Assembly (NCBI GenBank): GCA_014650475.1
Contig: BMVA01000010.1
Location: forward strand, 1-64,000
Source of the DNA: Streptomyces albogriseolus
Lineage (GTDB): Bacteria; Actinomycetota; Actinomycetes; Streptomycetales; Streptomycetaceae
Length of the DNA: 64,000 bases
Direction: 5' to 3'
Part shown: positions 1 through 10,809 of the stretch, piece after piece
Position numbering within the stretch: the stretch's first letter is position 1
Layout of the letters: each line of letters opens with the position of its first letter
Made by a program: the position numbers and the translations under genes
The notes under the pieces: model-generated
The model's input: the letters and a program-made list of their open reading frames with translations, nothing else
Databases searched by the model: none
Told to the model about the DNA's origin: nothing

Positions 1-712
1 CGGGCGCGGACGCCGACGCGGCGGCGGCGCGCTCGGCCGCGGCCTTCCCGGCGGTGAAGCCGGGCCGCCCGCCGCCGGCCGCGCTGCCGGTGTTGTTCTC
101 CCCGGCGCGCGGGGGGACGGCGCGGAAGGTCATCGTGCCCTCGTCGGGGGACGCCGCCGCGCCGCCGGACGGGCCCTGCTGCTGCGCGGAGCCGGCCATG
201 GGCCTGCGGAACACGAACGTCCCGTCGGGCCGCGGGGCGTCCGGCGCGGCGGCCGCCGGTTCGGACGCGGCCGGGGTGTGCGCCACCCTGGGGTCGGCGC
301 CTGCGGTCCCCCAGGAGACCTTGCGGTCCTGGTCGCCGCCGAAGCCGGACTGGCGGGAGCGGTCGGCGCCCCAGGCGGAGGCGGGCTCGGGCCGGCTGCC
401 GTGCTGGGCGTCGGCCGGGGACGGGGCCGCCGGGGCCCCGCCCGCCGGGGCGGGCGCCTCGTCCGGGTCCTCGTCGAAGAAGTGCGGGCCGGTCTCCTCC
501 ACGGACGGCACGGCCGGGGCGGCGCCGGAGGGCGCGGCCGGCGCCGCGCCCGGCGGCGGGGCGAGCGACTCGCCGTCGGCCGGTGCCGGACGGCTGGTGC
601 CCGGCACCCAGGAGGCGCCGTTCCAGTACCGGACGTATCCGGGAATGGAGGGGTCCGGGTAGTACCCCTCGCGGGGCCTGTCGTCTCCGGGTGCCGGGGT
701 TGGGGCGCTCAT
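1..712 (-). CDS. DUF2510-domain protein, C-terminal part cut by window edge
   Basis: The gene starts with ATG at 712 and runs off the left edge, so only about 237 codons are visible. Residues 17-40 hold the short aromatic DUF2510 motif (GYYPDPSIPGYVRYWNG...W), a small domain common at the N-terminus of actinobacterial membrane proteins. The rest is a long Ala/Pro/Gly-rich, presumably disordered stretch with no membrane segment in view. In streptomycetes this arrangement is often followed by an RDD-type membrane domain, but that part would lie outside the window, so the RDD assignment is inference. It is on the same strand as the FAD oxidase, but a hairpin in the 115-bp gap probably separates them. 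Confidence 0.75.
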   Translation of the reverse strand, partial: MSAPTPAPGDDRPREGYYPDPSIPGYVRYWNGASWVPGTSRPAPADGESLAPPPGAAPAAPSGAAPAVPSVEETGPHFFDEDPDEAPAPAGGAPAAPSPADAQHGSRPEPASAWGADRSRQSGFGGDQDRKVSWGTAGADPRVAHTPAASEPAAAAPDAPRPDGTFVFRRPMAGSAQQQGPSGGAAASPDEGTMTFRAVPPRAGENNTGSAAGGGRPGFTAGKAAAERAAAASASAP

Positions 713-776
713 GTCCGTCGTCCCGTATCTGCTCGAGGGATGGGTCGGGGGCCACCACATCTATCAGACGGGCGGG

Positions 777-797
777 GGCCGGACGTCCCGTCCGGCC
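777..797 (-). terminator. GC-rich hairpin after the FAD oxidase gene
   Basis: Perfect 9-bp arms (GGCCGGACG / CGTCCGGCC) with a TCC loop lie 31 nt past the stop of the FAD oxidase. There is no T-tract, which is usual for streptomycete terminators. The hairpin could also act as an mRNA stabiliser. Confidence 0.45.
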
Positions 798-827
798 GGA
801 GCCCACCCCTTTCGGGCACCTTCTCGT

Positions 828-2237
828 TCAGAAGAGCTTGCCCGGGTTCAGAATGTTCAGCGGATCGAAGGCGTGCTTCACGGCCCGCTGCATCTCCATG
901 CTCACGGGGCCCGCCTCCCGCGCCAGCCATTCCTTCTTCAGCACGCCGACGCCGTGCTCGCCGGTGATGGTGCCGCCGAGCTCCAGGCCGAGCGCCATGA
1001 TCTCGTCGAAGGACTCGCGGGCCCGCCGGGACTCGTCCGGGTCGGAGGCGTCGAAGCAGACCGTGGGGTGGGTGTTGCCGTCGCCGGCGTGGGCGACGAC
1101 GCCGATGGTCAGCCCGTGCTTCCCGGAGATCCGCTCGACGCCCTCGATCAGCTCGCCCAGCCGGGAGCGGGGCACGCACACGTCGTCGATCATCGTGGTG
1201 CCCTTGACGGCCTCCAGGGCGACCAGGGACATCCGGCGGGCCTGGAGCAGCATCTCCGACTCGGCGGCGTCCTCGGCGGGGACGACCTGGGTGGCGCCGG
1301 CCTCCTCGCAGAGCGCGCCGAGGGCGGCGAGGTCGGCGGCGGGGTCGGTGGTGTCGAACGCGGCCAGCAGCAGCGCCTCGGTGGACTCCGGCAGGCCCAT
1401 GCGGGCCATGTCGTTGACCGCCTTGACCGTGGTGCGGTCCATCAGTTCGAGCAGGGACGGGACGTGACCGCCGGCCATGATGCGGCACACCGCGTCGCTC
1501 GCGGCGGCCCCGGAGGCGAACTCGGCGGCCAGCACCAGCTGCTCCGGCGGTTTGGGCCGCAGCGCGAGGACCGCGCGGACGACGATGCCGAGGGACCCCT
1601 CGGAGCCGACGAACAGCCGGGTCAGGTCGTAGCCGGCGACGCCCTTGACGGTGCGGCGGCCGGTGGTCAGCAGCCGCCCGTCGGCGAGGACGACGTCCAG
1701 GCCGAGGACGTACTCCGCGGTCACGCCGTACTTCACGCAGCACAGGCCGCCCGAGGCGGTGCCGATGTTGCCGCCGATGGTGCACATCTCCCAGCTGGAG
1801 GGGTCCGGCGGGTAGGCGAGGCCGTGCTCGGCGACCGCGCGGGAGAGCGCGGCGTTGATCACGCCCGGCTCGACGACGGCGATCCGGTCGACCGGGTCGA
1901 TCTCCAGGATGCGGTCCATCCTGGTCAGCGAGAGCACGATGCAGCCGTCGGTGGCGTTGGCGGCGCCGGACAGGCCGGTGCGGGCGCCCTGCGGGACGAC
2001 CGGCACCCGGAGCTCGGTGGCGGTGCGCATGACGTGCTGGACCTGCTCGACCGTCCGGGGCAGCACCACCGCCGCGGGGCTGCCCGCCGGACAGAAGCTC
2101 GCCATGTCGTGGGCGTAGGAGGCCGTGACGTCCGGATCGGTGAGGACGGCCTCCGCGGGGAGGCCGCCGAGCAGCCGGTCGACGAGAGGTCCGGCCGCCA
2201 CCGTGTCTTCATCGCGTCGCGCTTCGATACGGCTCAT
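828..2237 (-). CDS. FAD-binding oxidoreductase, glycolate oxidase GlcD / D-lactate dehydrogenase type
   Basis: A 469-residue flavoprotein of the FAD-linked oxidase type 4 (VAO/PCMH) family, expected to oxidise a 2-hydroxy acid such as glycolate or D-lactate. The N-terminal half has the FAD-binding core (PQGARTGLSG near residue 80, IGGNIGTASGG near 150, GSEGSLGIV near 200). The C-terminal FAD-oxidase cap shows AHAGDGNTHP and TGEHGVG, and the protein ends in the family-typical DPLNILNPGKLF. The length suits GlcD/Dld proteins. ATG at 2237 (MSRIEA) was chosen because the open frame upstream is not protein-like; a GTG two codons upstream is possible. It is divergent from the TPR gene across about 100 bp. 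No GlcE/GlcF partner is adjacent, so the electron acceptor and exact substrate are unknown. Confidence 0.9.
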   Translation of the reverse strand: MSRIEARRDEDTVAAGPLVDRLLGGLPAEAVLTDPDVTASYAHDMASFCPAGSPAAVVLPRTVEQVQHVMRTATELRVPVVPQGARTGLSGAANATDGCIVLSLTRMDRILEIDPVDRIAVVEPGVINAALSRAVAEHGLAYPPDPSSWEMCTIGGNIGTASGGLCCVKYGVTAEYVLGLDVVLADGRLLTTGRRTVKGVAGYDLTRLFVGSEGSLGIVVRAVLALRPKPPEQLVLAAEFASGAAASDAVCRIMAGGHVPSLLELMDRTTVKAVNDMARMGLPESTEALLLAAFDTTDPAADLAALGALCEEAGATQVVPAEDAAESEMLLQARRMSLVALEAVKGTTMIDDVCVPRSRLGELIEGVERISGKHGLTIGVVAHAGDGNTHPTVCFDASDPDESRRARESFDEIMALGLELGGTITGEHGVGVLKKEWLAREAGPVSMEMQRAVKHAFDPLNILNPGKLF

Positions 2238-2346
2238 GATCACAGCGTGGCACCCGGGGCCATCGGTGTGAACCCCACGGGGGCGGCCGGGTCCCGCCGG
2301 AGTGTGATGATCATATGTAGGCGGGGTGTGACGCACAGTGTGCGCC

Positions 2347-3741
2347 ATGGACGACAAGCCTCGTGTGCGCCGGCGGAGGCTCCGCCGCGCGCTGCTCGCC
2401 CCGGCCGCCGGGGCCGCCGTGCTGGGCGGGGTGCTGGTGACGCTGCCGTGGGGCGGACAGCCGGCGCCCCCGGCGCCCACCCCGCAGGAGCGCGCCCTGG
2501 CCGCGGTGACCAGCGGCGTCCCGGCCGCGCTGCCCGACCTGGAGGCGCTGGCCGCGGAGCGCGAGCGGCATCTGCGCACGCACCCCGGGGACGCGCGGGC
2601 CTGGGCCGAGCTGGGCGCGGCCCGGGTGGAGCAGGGGCTGCGGCTGGCCGACCCCCGGTACTGGCCGCGCGCCGAGAAGGCGCTGCGCACCGCGCTGAAA
2701 GTGCGGAAGGACCATGTGCCGGCGCTGCGGACGATGGCCGTGCTGGCGAACGCCCGCCGTGACTACGCGGGCGCCCGCGCCTGGGGCGAGGCGGCGCGGA
2801 AGCTGGAGCCTGAGCGGTGGACGACGTACCCGCCGCTGATCGAGGCGTCCGCCGGGCTCGGCGACGACGAGGAGACCGGCCGGCTGCTGGAGAAGCTCGC
2901 GAAGCTGCGCTCGGGCCCGGAGGTGATGGCGCGGGCGGCGGCCGTGTACCGGGACCGGGGCTGGCGGGAGGACGCGGCCGCGAAGCTCACGGACGCCGCG
3001 TCGGCCGCCGGGGAGCCCGCCGAGCGTGCGGCCTACCTGGAGCGGGCCGGGCAGCTCGCCTGGGAGCGCGGCGACCGGGAGGACGCGCTGCGCCGCTTCC
3101 GGGAGGCGGTGCGCACCGACCCCGACCAGCGGGCGGCTCAGGCCGGACAGGGCAGGGTGCTGGCGGCGCTGGGCCGCACGACGGAGGCGCTGAGCGCGTA
3201 CCGCACGGCGCTGGCGAAGCATCCGCGGCCGGAGTACGCCCTGGAGCTGGGCGAGCTGTACGAGTCGCTGGGGATGCGGCAGGCCGCCGACGCGCGGTAC
3301 GCGCTGCTGCGGGAGCGGGTCCGGCTGGCCGCCGCGCACGGCGCGGACGAGGAGCTGGTGCTGGGCCGGTTCGAGGCCGACCACGGGGACGCGGAGGCGG
3401 CGGTGCGACGGCTGCGGGCGGAGTGGAAGCGGCAGCCGTCGACGGAGGTGGCGGACGCGCTGGGCTGGGCGCTGCACCGGGCCGGGGAGCACGAGGAGGC
3501 GCTGCCGTTCGCGGTGCGGGCCACGGAGGGCACCGAGGGCGGGGGCGTGCGCAGCGCGCTGTTCGCCTACCACCGGGGGATGATCGAGGACTCCCTGGAG
3601 CGGTACGGGGCCGCGCGCCGCCATCTGACGGAGGCGCTGCGGATCAACCCCTGGTTCTCGCCGCTGCACGCGCCGCGCGCGAAGGAGGCGCTGGCCCGCC
3701 TGGGTGAGCCGTCCGTCCAGGCGGGCCCCGAGTCCTCCTGA
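2347..3741 (+). CDS. Membrane-anchored tetratricopeptide-repeat protein
   Basis: About 464 residues. A basic N-terminus (RRRRLRR) followed by a single hydrophobic segment (roughly residues 15-35) suggests a type II anchor or an uncleaved signal peptide. The rest is helical TPR-like sequence from about residue 65 to 455, with recurrent repeats such as AWAELGAARVEQGLRLADP and AERAAYLERAGQLAWERGDREDALRRFREAV. TPR proteins act as protein-binding scaffolds, and no enzymatic motif is seen. ATG at 2347 is preferred; a GTG at 2338 would add three residues. The gene is divergent from the FAD oxidase and convergent with hppD (28 bp between stops). Its partner is unknown. Confidence 0.85.
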   Translation: MDDKPRVRRRRLRRALLAPAAGAAVLGGVLVTLPWGGQPAPPAPTPQERALAAVTSGVPAALPDLEALAAERERHLRTHPGDARAWAELGAARVEQGLRLADPRYWPRAEKALRTALKVRKDHVPALRTMAVLANARRDYAGARAWGEAARKLEPERWTTYPPLIEASAGLGDDEETGRLLEKLAKLRSGPEVMARAAAVYRDRGWREDAAAKLTDAASAAGEPAERAAYLERAGQLAWERGDREDALRRFREAVRTDPDQRAAQAGQGRVLAALGRTTEALSAYRTALAKHPRPEYALELGELYESLGMRQAADARYALLRERVRLAAAHGADEELVLGRFEADHGDAEAAVRRLRAEWKRQPSTEVADALGWALHRAGEHEEALPFAVRATEGTEGGGVRSALFAYHRGMIEDSLERYGAARRHLTEALRINPWFSPLHAPRAKEALARLGEPSVQAGPESS

Positions 3742-3769
3742 CCGGAGGGCGCGGTGCGGGGCGCGGCGC

Positions 3770-5508
<1,739 letters not shown>

Positions 5509-5538
5509 CCGGACCTGGCCGAGCAGGGGTGAGCGGAA

Positions 5539-6186
5539 GTGAACTTCTGGGAGTACCTGGAGAGCCGGCACCAGCAACTGCTCATCGACGCCTACCAGCA
5601 CGCCAGCGTCGTCTTCCAGTGCATGGTGGTGGCCACCGCCATCGGCGTGCTGATCGGGATCCTCACCTACCGCAGCGAGTGGGCGGGCAGCCTCGCCACC
5701 ACCGTCACCGCGACCCTGCTGACCGTCCCCGCGCTGGCCATGATCGGCCTCCTCATCCCGATCGTGGGGCTCGGCGTGGCGCCGACGGTGATCGCGCTGA
5801 CCCTCTACGGGCTGCTGCCCGTCGTGCGCAACGCGATCGTCGGGCTGCGCGGGGTCGACCCGGCGCTGGTGGACGCGGCCACCGGCATCGGCATGTCCCG
5901 GCTGTCCCGGCTGGTCCGGGTGGAGCTGCCGCTGGCCTGGCCGCCGATCCTCACCGGCATCCGGGTCTCCACCCAGATGCTCATGGGCATCGCCGCCATC
6001 GCCGCCTTCGCCTCCGGACCCGGCCTGGGCAACCTGATCTTCCGCGGGATCGCCTCCCTGGGCAGCAAGAACGCGCTGAACCAGGTGCTCGCCGGCACCC
6101 TCGGGATCATCGTCCTGGCCCTGCTGTTCGACGCCGCGTACGTCCTGATCGGACGGTTGACCATCTCCAGGGGGATCCGTGCCTGA
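5539..6186 (+). CDS. Osmoprotectant ABC transporter permease (OpuCB/OsmW-like)
   Basis: A 215-residue integral membrane protein of the BPD-type permease family with about five to six membrane spans. It carries an EAA-like coupling loop (GLRGVDPALVDAATGIGMS near residues 105-125) that docks on the ATPase. It starts with GTG at 5539 after a GAGCGGAA stretch. It is the first gene of a four-gene operon (permease, ATPase, permease, binding protein), the classic OpuC/OsmVWXY order for quaternary-ammonium compatible solutes such as glycine betaine. Its stop overlaps the ATPase start by 8 nt, so translation is probably coupled. Confidence 0.92.
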   Translation: MNFWEYLESRHQQLLIDAYQHASVVFQCMVVATAIGVLIGILTYRSEWAGSLATTVTATLLTVPALAMIGLLIPIVGLGVAPTVIALTLYGLLPVVRNAIVGLRGVDPALVDAATGIGMSRLSRLVRVELPLAWPPILTGIRVSTQMLMGIAAIAAFASGPGLGNLIFRGIASLGSKNALNQVLAGTLGIIVLALLFDAAYVLIGRLTISRGIRA

Positions 6187-7453
6187 GTCCGGTACGACCG
6201 AGGCCGCTCCCCGGTCGGTCGGGGCGACCATCGAACTGGAGGGCCTCACCAAGCGCTACCCGGGCAGCGACCGGCCCGCCGTCGACAACGTCAGCATGGA
6301 GATCGCGGCGGGCGAGACGGTGATCCTCGTCGGCCCCTCCGGGTGCGGGAAGTCCACCACCCTGAAGATGATCAACCGGCTGATCGAGCCGACCGGCGGC
6401 CGGATCCGCATCGGCGGCGAGGACGTCACCGACATGGACCCGGTGAAGCTGCGCCGCACCATCGGCTACGCGATCCAGGCGAGCGGGCTGTTCCCGCACA
6501 TGACCGTCGCGCAGAACATCGCGCTGGTGCCGAAGATGCTGCGCTGGCCGTCCGCGCGGGTGCGGGACCGGGTCGAGGAGATGCTGGACCTGGTCGGCCT
6601 GGACCCCGGCGAGTTCCGCGACCGCTATCCGCGCCAGCTCTCCGGCGGCCAGCAGCAGCGGGTCGGCGTGGCGCGGGCGCTGGCGGCGGACCCGCCGGTG
6701 CTGCTGATGGACGAGCCGTTCGGCGCGGTCGACCCGATCACCCGGGACCACCTCCAGGACGAGCTGATCCGGCTCCAGCGGGAGCTGCACAAGACGATCG
6801 TCTTCGTCACCCACGACTTCGACGAGGCGATCAAGATCGGCGACCGGATCGCGGTGCTGCGCGAGCAGTCCCACATCGCCCAGTTCGACACCCCGGAGGC
6901 GATCCTCACCAACCCCGCCGACGACTTCGTGTCCGGCTTCGTCGGCGCGGGCGCGGCGCTGAAGCGGCTCAACCTCACCCGGGTCAGGGACGTGCCGATC
7001 ACCGACTACCCGACGGTGGGCGTCGACGACCCGCTCGACGAGATCTCCGCCCGGCTGCGCTCCGCCGGCACGGACGAGGTGCTGGTCCTGGACAAGCGGG
7101 GCCGCCCCTACAAGTGGCTGCGGCGCGGCGACATCGTGCGCGCCCAGGGTTCGCTGGCCCGCGCGGGCGTGCTGGTGCACGACACGGTGACCCGGGACGC
7201 GACCCTGCGGGACGCGCTGGAGGCGGTGCTCACCGACAACACGGGCCGCGTCGCGGTGACCGGGCGGCGCGGCGCGTACGAGGGTGTCGTGGACGTGGAG
7301 ACGCTGATGAACTCCGTGCACGAGCTGCTGGAGGCGGACCGGCTGGAGGCGCGGGAGGCGCAGGCCGGCCTGGAGGAGCAGCGGGCCGCGCAGACGCACG
7401 CCGAGCAGGAGGGGGCGCACCCCCCGGGCGACCGCGGGGAGGCGCAGGCGTGA
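6179..7453 (+). CDS. Osmoprotectant ABC transporter ATP-binding protein with CBS domains (OpuCA/ProV-like)
   Basis: 424 residues, starting with GTG at 6179. The ABC domain shows Walker A (GPSGCGKST), signature (LSGGQQQRVGVARAL), Walker B (VLLMDEPFGAVD) and the H-loop (VTHDFDEA). Two tandem CBS motifs follow (about residues 265-385). In characterised homologues such as OpuA these sense ionic strength and gate transport. The C-terminus is an acidic, Ala/Glu-rich tail. It lies between the two permease genes, overlapping the first by 8 nt and the second by 4 nt (GTGA). It energises uptake of betaine-type solutes from the inner face of the membrane. Confidence 0.94.
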   Translation: MPESGTTEAAPRSVGATIELEGLTKRYPGSDRPAVDNVSMEIAAGETVILVGPSGCGKSTTLKMINRLIEPTGGRIRIGGEDVTDMDPVKLRRTIGYAIQASGLFPHMTVAQNIALVPKMLRWPSARVRDRVEEMLDLVGLDPGEFRDRYPRQLSGGQQQRVGVARALAADPPVLLMDEPFGAVDPITRDHLQDELIRLQRELHKTIVFVTHDFDEAIKIGDRIAVLREQSHIAQFDTPEAILTNPADDFVSGFVGAGAALKRLNLTRVRDVPITDYPTVGVDDPLDEISARLRSAGTDEVLVLDKRGRPYKWLRRGDIVRAQGSLARAGVLVHDTVTRDATLRDALEAVLTDNTGRVAVTGRRGAYEGVVDVETLMNSVHELLEADRLEAREAQAGLEEQRAAQTHAEQEGAHPPGDRGEAQA

Positions 7454-8295
7454 GGACCTCCGAGGGGCGGCGGCCCGAGGACGGGCCCGAGGCGCCCGAG
7501 GACGCGGGAGCGGACGGGGAGGAGGCCTCTCCCCCGCCCCGGCCGACCGTGGCGCCCACACGGGTGAGCTGGCAGAAGCTGACGCTCCTGCCGGTGCTGC
7601 TGATCGCCGTGCTGCTGGCGACGTGGCTGTGGTTCGAGCAGGCCGACCTGGACGCCCTCACCCGCAACGCGCTGTCGGACGGGCGGGTGTCGAAGGCGCT
7701 GTGGCAGCACATCGAACTCACCGTGATCTCGACGTTCTTCGTGCTGATCATCGCCATCCCGCTGGGCATCCTGCTGACCCGGGGGCAGGCCGGCCGGGCC
7801 ACCCCGGCGGTGATGGCGCTGGCCAACATCGGCCAGGCCACCCCGGCGATCGGTCTGCTGGCGCTGCTGGTGATCTGGCTGGGCATCGGCCGCCGGGCGG
7901 CCCTGATCGGCATCATCGCCTACGCCGTGCTGCCGGTGCTGTCCAACACCATCACCGGGCTGCGGGCCAACGACCCGGCGCTGCTGGAGGCGGCGCGCGG
8001 CATCGGCATGTCCCCGGTGGGCGTGCTCACGCGGGTGGAACTGCCGCTCGCCGTGCCGCTGATCCTCGCGGGCGTGCGCACCGCGCTGGTGCTGAACGTC
8101 GGCACGGCGACGCTCGCCACCTTCGGCGGGGGCGGCGGGCTCGGGGTGCTGATCACCACCGGGATCACCAGCCAGCGCATGCCGGTGCTCGTGGTGGGGT
8201 CGGTGCTCACCGTCGCGCTGGCCCTGCTGGTGGACTGGCTGGCCTCGCTGGCGGAGCTGCTGCTGCGGCCGCGCGGACTGGAGGCCGGGCCGTGA
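7450..8295 (+). CDS. Osmoprotectant ABC transporter permease (second subunit)
   Basis: 281 residues from GTG 7450, which overlaps the ATPase stop as GTGA; the longer open frame upstream is not coding. About 35 charged, Pro/Glu-rich residues precede the first membrane span (LLPVLLIAVLLATWLW). A BPD-type permease core follows, with the EAA loop GLRANDPALLEAARGIGMSP. It is paralogous to the first permease of the operon, and the two probably form a heterodimer. The last 4 nt overlap the start of the binding-protein gene. Confidence 0.92.
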   Translation: MRTSEGRRPEDGPEAPEDAGADGEEASPPPRPTVAPTRVSWQKLTLLPVLLIAVLLATWLWFEQADLDALTRNALSDGRVSKALWQHIELTVISTFFVLIIAIPLGILLTRGQAGRATPAVMALANIGQATPAIGLLALLVIWLGIGRRAALIGIIAYAVLPVLSNTITGLRANDPALLEAARGIGMSPVGVLTRVELPLAVPLILAGVRTALVLNVGTATLATFGGGGGLGVLITTGITSQRMPVLVVGSVLTVALALLVDWLASLAELLLRPRGLEAGP

Positions 8296-9266
8296 GCGGG
8301 CGTCCGGGGGTGCGGCTGACGCTGGCGGCGGTGCTGCTGGCGGTGGTGTCGGGATGCGGGCTGACCAGCGGGTCGCCCATGGTCGACGATGTGGAGCCGG
8401 GCACCGTCGGCCGGGGGAAGCCGCTGGAGGGCGCGACACTCACCGTCACCTCCAAGGAGTTCACCGAGCAGCTGATCCTCGGCGCGATCATGGGCATCGC
8501 CTTCCAGGCGGCGGGCGCGGAGGTGGTGGACCGGACGGGCATCCAGGGCTCGGTCGGCTCCCGGGAAGCGGTCGTCAAGGGCGAGGCGGACGCCGGGTTC
8601 GAGTACACGGGCACGGCGTGGATCACGTACCAGGGCAACAGCAGGCCGATCCCCGATCCGCGCGAGCAGTGGCTGGCGGTGCGGGACGCGGACCTGAAGA
8701 ACGGCGTGACCTGGCTGGAGCCGTCGGAGCTGAACAACACGTACGCCCTGGCCATGAACCAGGCCAACTACGAGCGGTACCGCACCCGCACCCTGTCGGA
8801 GGTGGCGGAGCTGTCGAAGTCCGACCCGGGCGCGGTGACGCTGTGCGTGGAGGGCGAGTTCGCCAACCGCGAGGACGGGCTGCCCGGCATGCGGAAGGCG
8901 TACGGGATGGACATCCCCGCGGGCAACGTCACGCAGATGGACACCGGGATCATCTACACGCAGACGGCGAAGGGCGCCTGCACCTACGGCGAGGTGTTCA
9001 CCACCGACGGGCGGATCAGGTCGATGAACCTGGTGGTGATGGAGGACGACAGGAAGTTCTTCCCCAACTACAACGCGGCCCCGACCGTGCACAGCGAGAC
9101 CCTGAAGAAGTGGCCCGCGATCGCCGAGGTGCTGGCCCCGGTGACGGAGAAGCTGGACAACGACGTGGCGCAGACCCTCAACGCCCGGGTCGACGTCGAC
9201 GGGGAGGACCCCCATCAGGTCGCGCTGGACTGGATGGTGGCCGAGGGGTTCGTGAAGGAGGGCTAG
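8292..9266 (+). CDS. Osmoprotectant ABC transporter substrate-binding lipoprotein (OpuCC/OsmX-like)
   Basis: 324 residues from GTG 8292 (GTGA overlap with the permease). A short lipoprotein signal ends in the lipobox VVSGC (Cys about residue 24), so the mature protein is anchored outside the membrane. The body is OpuAC/QAT-type: TVTSKEFTEQLILG at the start of lobe one, GSREAVVKGEADAGFEYTG, and a C-terminal LDWMVAEGFVKEG. It captures betaine, choline or related solutes for the operon's transporter; the exact ligand cannot be read from sequence. The gene ends 12 bp before the convergent Lon-like protease gene, with no obvious hairpin between. Confidence 0.93.
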   Translation: MSGRPGVRLTLAAVLLAVVSGCGLTSGSPMVDDVEPGTVGRGKPLEGATLTVTSKEFTEQLILGAIMGIAFQAAGAEVVDRTGIQGSVGSREAVVKGEADAGFEYTGTAWITYQGNSRPIPDPREQWLAVRDADLKNGVTWLEPSELNNTYALAMNQANYERYRTRTLSEVAELSKSDPGAVTLCVEGEFANREDGLPGMRKAYGMDIPAGNVTQMDTGIIYTQTAKGACTYGEVFTTDGRIRSMNLVVMEDDRKFFPNYNAAPTVHSETLKKWPAIAEVLAPVTEKLDNDVAQTLNARVDVDGEDPHQVALDWMVAEGFVKEG

Positions 9267-9278
9267 CGGGGAGCCGGG

Positions 9279-10070
9279 TCAGCAGCTCGGGACCTTCCCG
9301 GTGCCCTTCTCCAGCGCGACCAGCGCGTCGACGGCGCCGCGCAGCGTGGTCACGGGGACCAGGCGCAGGCCCTCGGGCAGTTCTGCCTTCGCCTCGGAGC
9401 ACTCGTCGCGCGGGACGAGGAAGACGGTGGCGCCGTCCCGCCTGGCGGCCTGCGTCTTCAGCGGCACGCCGCCGACCGCGCCGACCCTGCCCTCGGCGTC
9501 GATGGTGCCGGTGCCGGCCACGACCCGGCCGCCGGTGAGGTCGCCGCCGCTGCCGTCGCCGTCCAGCTTGTCGACGATGCCGAGGGAGAACAGCAGTCCG
9601 GCGCTCGGGCCGCCGACGTCAGCGAGCTTCAGGGTGACGTCGACGCCCTGGTTCTCCCGGCCCAGGTACGACAGCGCGGCCCGGGTGGCCTCGTCCTGGG
9701 ACTCCTTCATCTGCTTCCGGTTGAACTGCTCGATCTCCCGCACGTCGCCCCCGCCGGGGTAGACGGCGTCGCGGGGCATGACCGCCTCGTCGGTGCGGAA
9801 CCAGCTGTCGATCACCTGCGGCAGACTGACGCGGGTGTCCGGCGAGGTCGCCTCGATGGTGGTCATCCGCAGCTGGCCCGTGGTCTTCCGCACGGGGGCG
9901 CCGGAGATGGTGATGACCTGCTGCCCCTTGTTCTCGCCGAGCACGTCGGCCGTCATCCCGGGCTGCGCCACGGAGAAGGGCAGCGGCGCGAGCACGGCGG
10001 TGGCCAGCAGCGCGGCGACCGGGGCGGCGCAGACGGCCAGGGCCTGGGGACGTGTGAGGCGAGTGAGCAC
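9279..10070 (-). CDS. Membrane-anchored Lon-like (S16) protease without a PDZ domain
   Basis: 263 residues. An N-terminal hydrophobic segment (residues 11-35) anchors or exports the protein. The C-terminal half is a Lon proteolytic domain, with the catalytic Ser156 in GGPSAGLLFSLGI and Lys205 in GVPLKTQAARRDGATVFLVP. The related actinobacterial YlbL-type proteins usually place a PDZ domain between anchor and protease. Here that interval (about residues 40-130) does not look like PDZ, and the protein is shorter than the roughly 340 residues typical of YlbL. Its substrate is unknown. It is convergent with the ABC operon and 88 bp downstream of the IclR gene. Confidence 0.85.
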   Translation of the reverse strand: MLTRLTRPQALAVCAAPVAALLATAVLAPLPFSVAQPGMTADVLGENKGQQVITISGAPVRKTTGQLRMTTIEATSPDTRVSLPQVIDSWFRTDEAVMPRDAVYPGGGDVREIEQFNRKQMKESQDEATRAALSYLGRENQGVDVTLKLADVGGPSAGLLFSLGIVDKLDGDGSGGDLTGGRVVAGTGTIDAEGRVGAVGGVPLKTQAARRDGATVFLVPRDECSEAKAELPEGLRLVPVTTLRGAVDALVALEKGTGKVPSC

Positions 10071-10158
10071 GGTGCCAATCTAACGTGACGGGCGCGGGAC
10101 CCGGCCGGGCGCCCAGGGGGGACCGGTCCGCTGGAGCCCCTGGCTGCGCGTCCCCCGG

Positions 10159-10809
10159 TCAGCGCAGGGCCTCGGCGACCTCCCGGGCCGCCTCCACCAC
10201 CCGCTTGCCGACCCGTTCCGGCACGACGTCCGCGAGCATGACGACGCCCACGCTGCCCTCGACGCCCGTGACACCCAGCAGCGGCGCGGCCGCCCCGCAG
10301 GCGCCGGTCTCCAGCTCGCCGTGGGTCAGGGTGTAGCCGGGGTCGCCGGGGGCCTTCTGCCGGGCGGCGAGTATCGCCTTGCCCGCCGCGCCGCGGTCCA
10401 ACGGGTGCCGGAAGCCGGCCCGGTAGGCCACGTGGTAGTCGGTCCACGACGGCTCCACCACCGCCACCGCGAGGGCCTCCGCCCCGTCGACCAGGGTCAG
10501 ATGGGCGGTCGCGCCGATGTCCTCCGCGAGGGACCGCAGCGCCGGCATCGCCGCCTCCCGTACCAGCGGGTGCACCTGCCGTCCCAGCCGCAGCACGCCG
10601 AGGCCGACGCGGGCCCGGCCGCCCAGGTCGCGGCGGACCAGCGCGTGCTGCTCGAGCGTGGCGAGCAGCCGGTACACCACGGTCCGGTTCACGCCCAGTT
10701 TGTGGGAAAGCTCGGTGACGGTCAGCCCGTGGTCCGTGTCGGCGAGCAGCTTCAGGACCCGTAGGCCCCTGTCGAGCGTCTGAGAGGTCTCCGCGGTCAC
10801 GACGCCCAC
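10159..10809 (-). CDS. IclR-family transcriptional regulator
   Basis: 216 residues. The N-terminal winged HTH (residues 10-65; SQTLDRGLRVLKLLADTDHG and ELSHKLGVNRTVVYRLLATLE) is followed by the IclR effector domain (about 80-210; RAGFRHPLDRGAAGKAILA). At 216 residues it is somewhat shorter than the usual 240-260, mainly from a compact C-terminal domain. The annotated start is the ATG/GTG at 10809. The target and effector are unknown, and no catabolic operon is immediately adjacent. Direct repeats about 215-245 bp upstream could be its own operator. Confidence 0.9.
   Translation of the reverse strand: MGVVTAETSQTLDRGLRVLKLLADTDHGLTVTELSHKLGVNRTVVYRLLATLEQHALVRRDLGGRARVGLGVLRLGRQVHPLVREAAMPALRSLAEDIGATAHLTLVDGAEALAVAVVEPSWTDYHVAYRAGFRHPLDRGAAGKAILAARQKAPGDPGYTLTHGELETGACGAAAPLLGVTGVEGSVGVVMLADVVPERVGKRVVEAAREVAEALR

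Noticed and set aside
2338-2346. GTG start three codons before the TPR gene ATG
   Set aside because: Possible but without a better ribosome site; ATG 2347 preferred.
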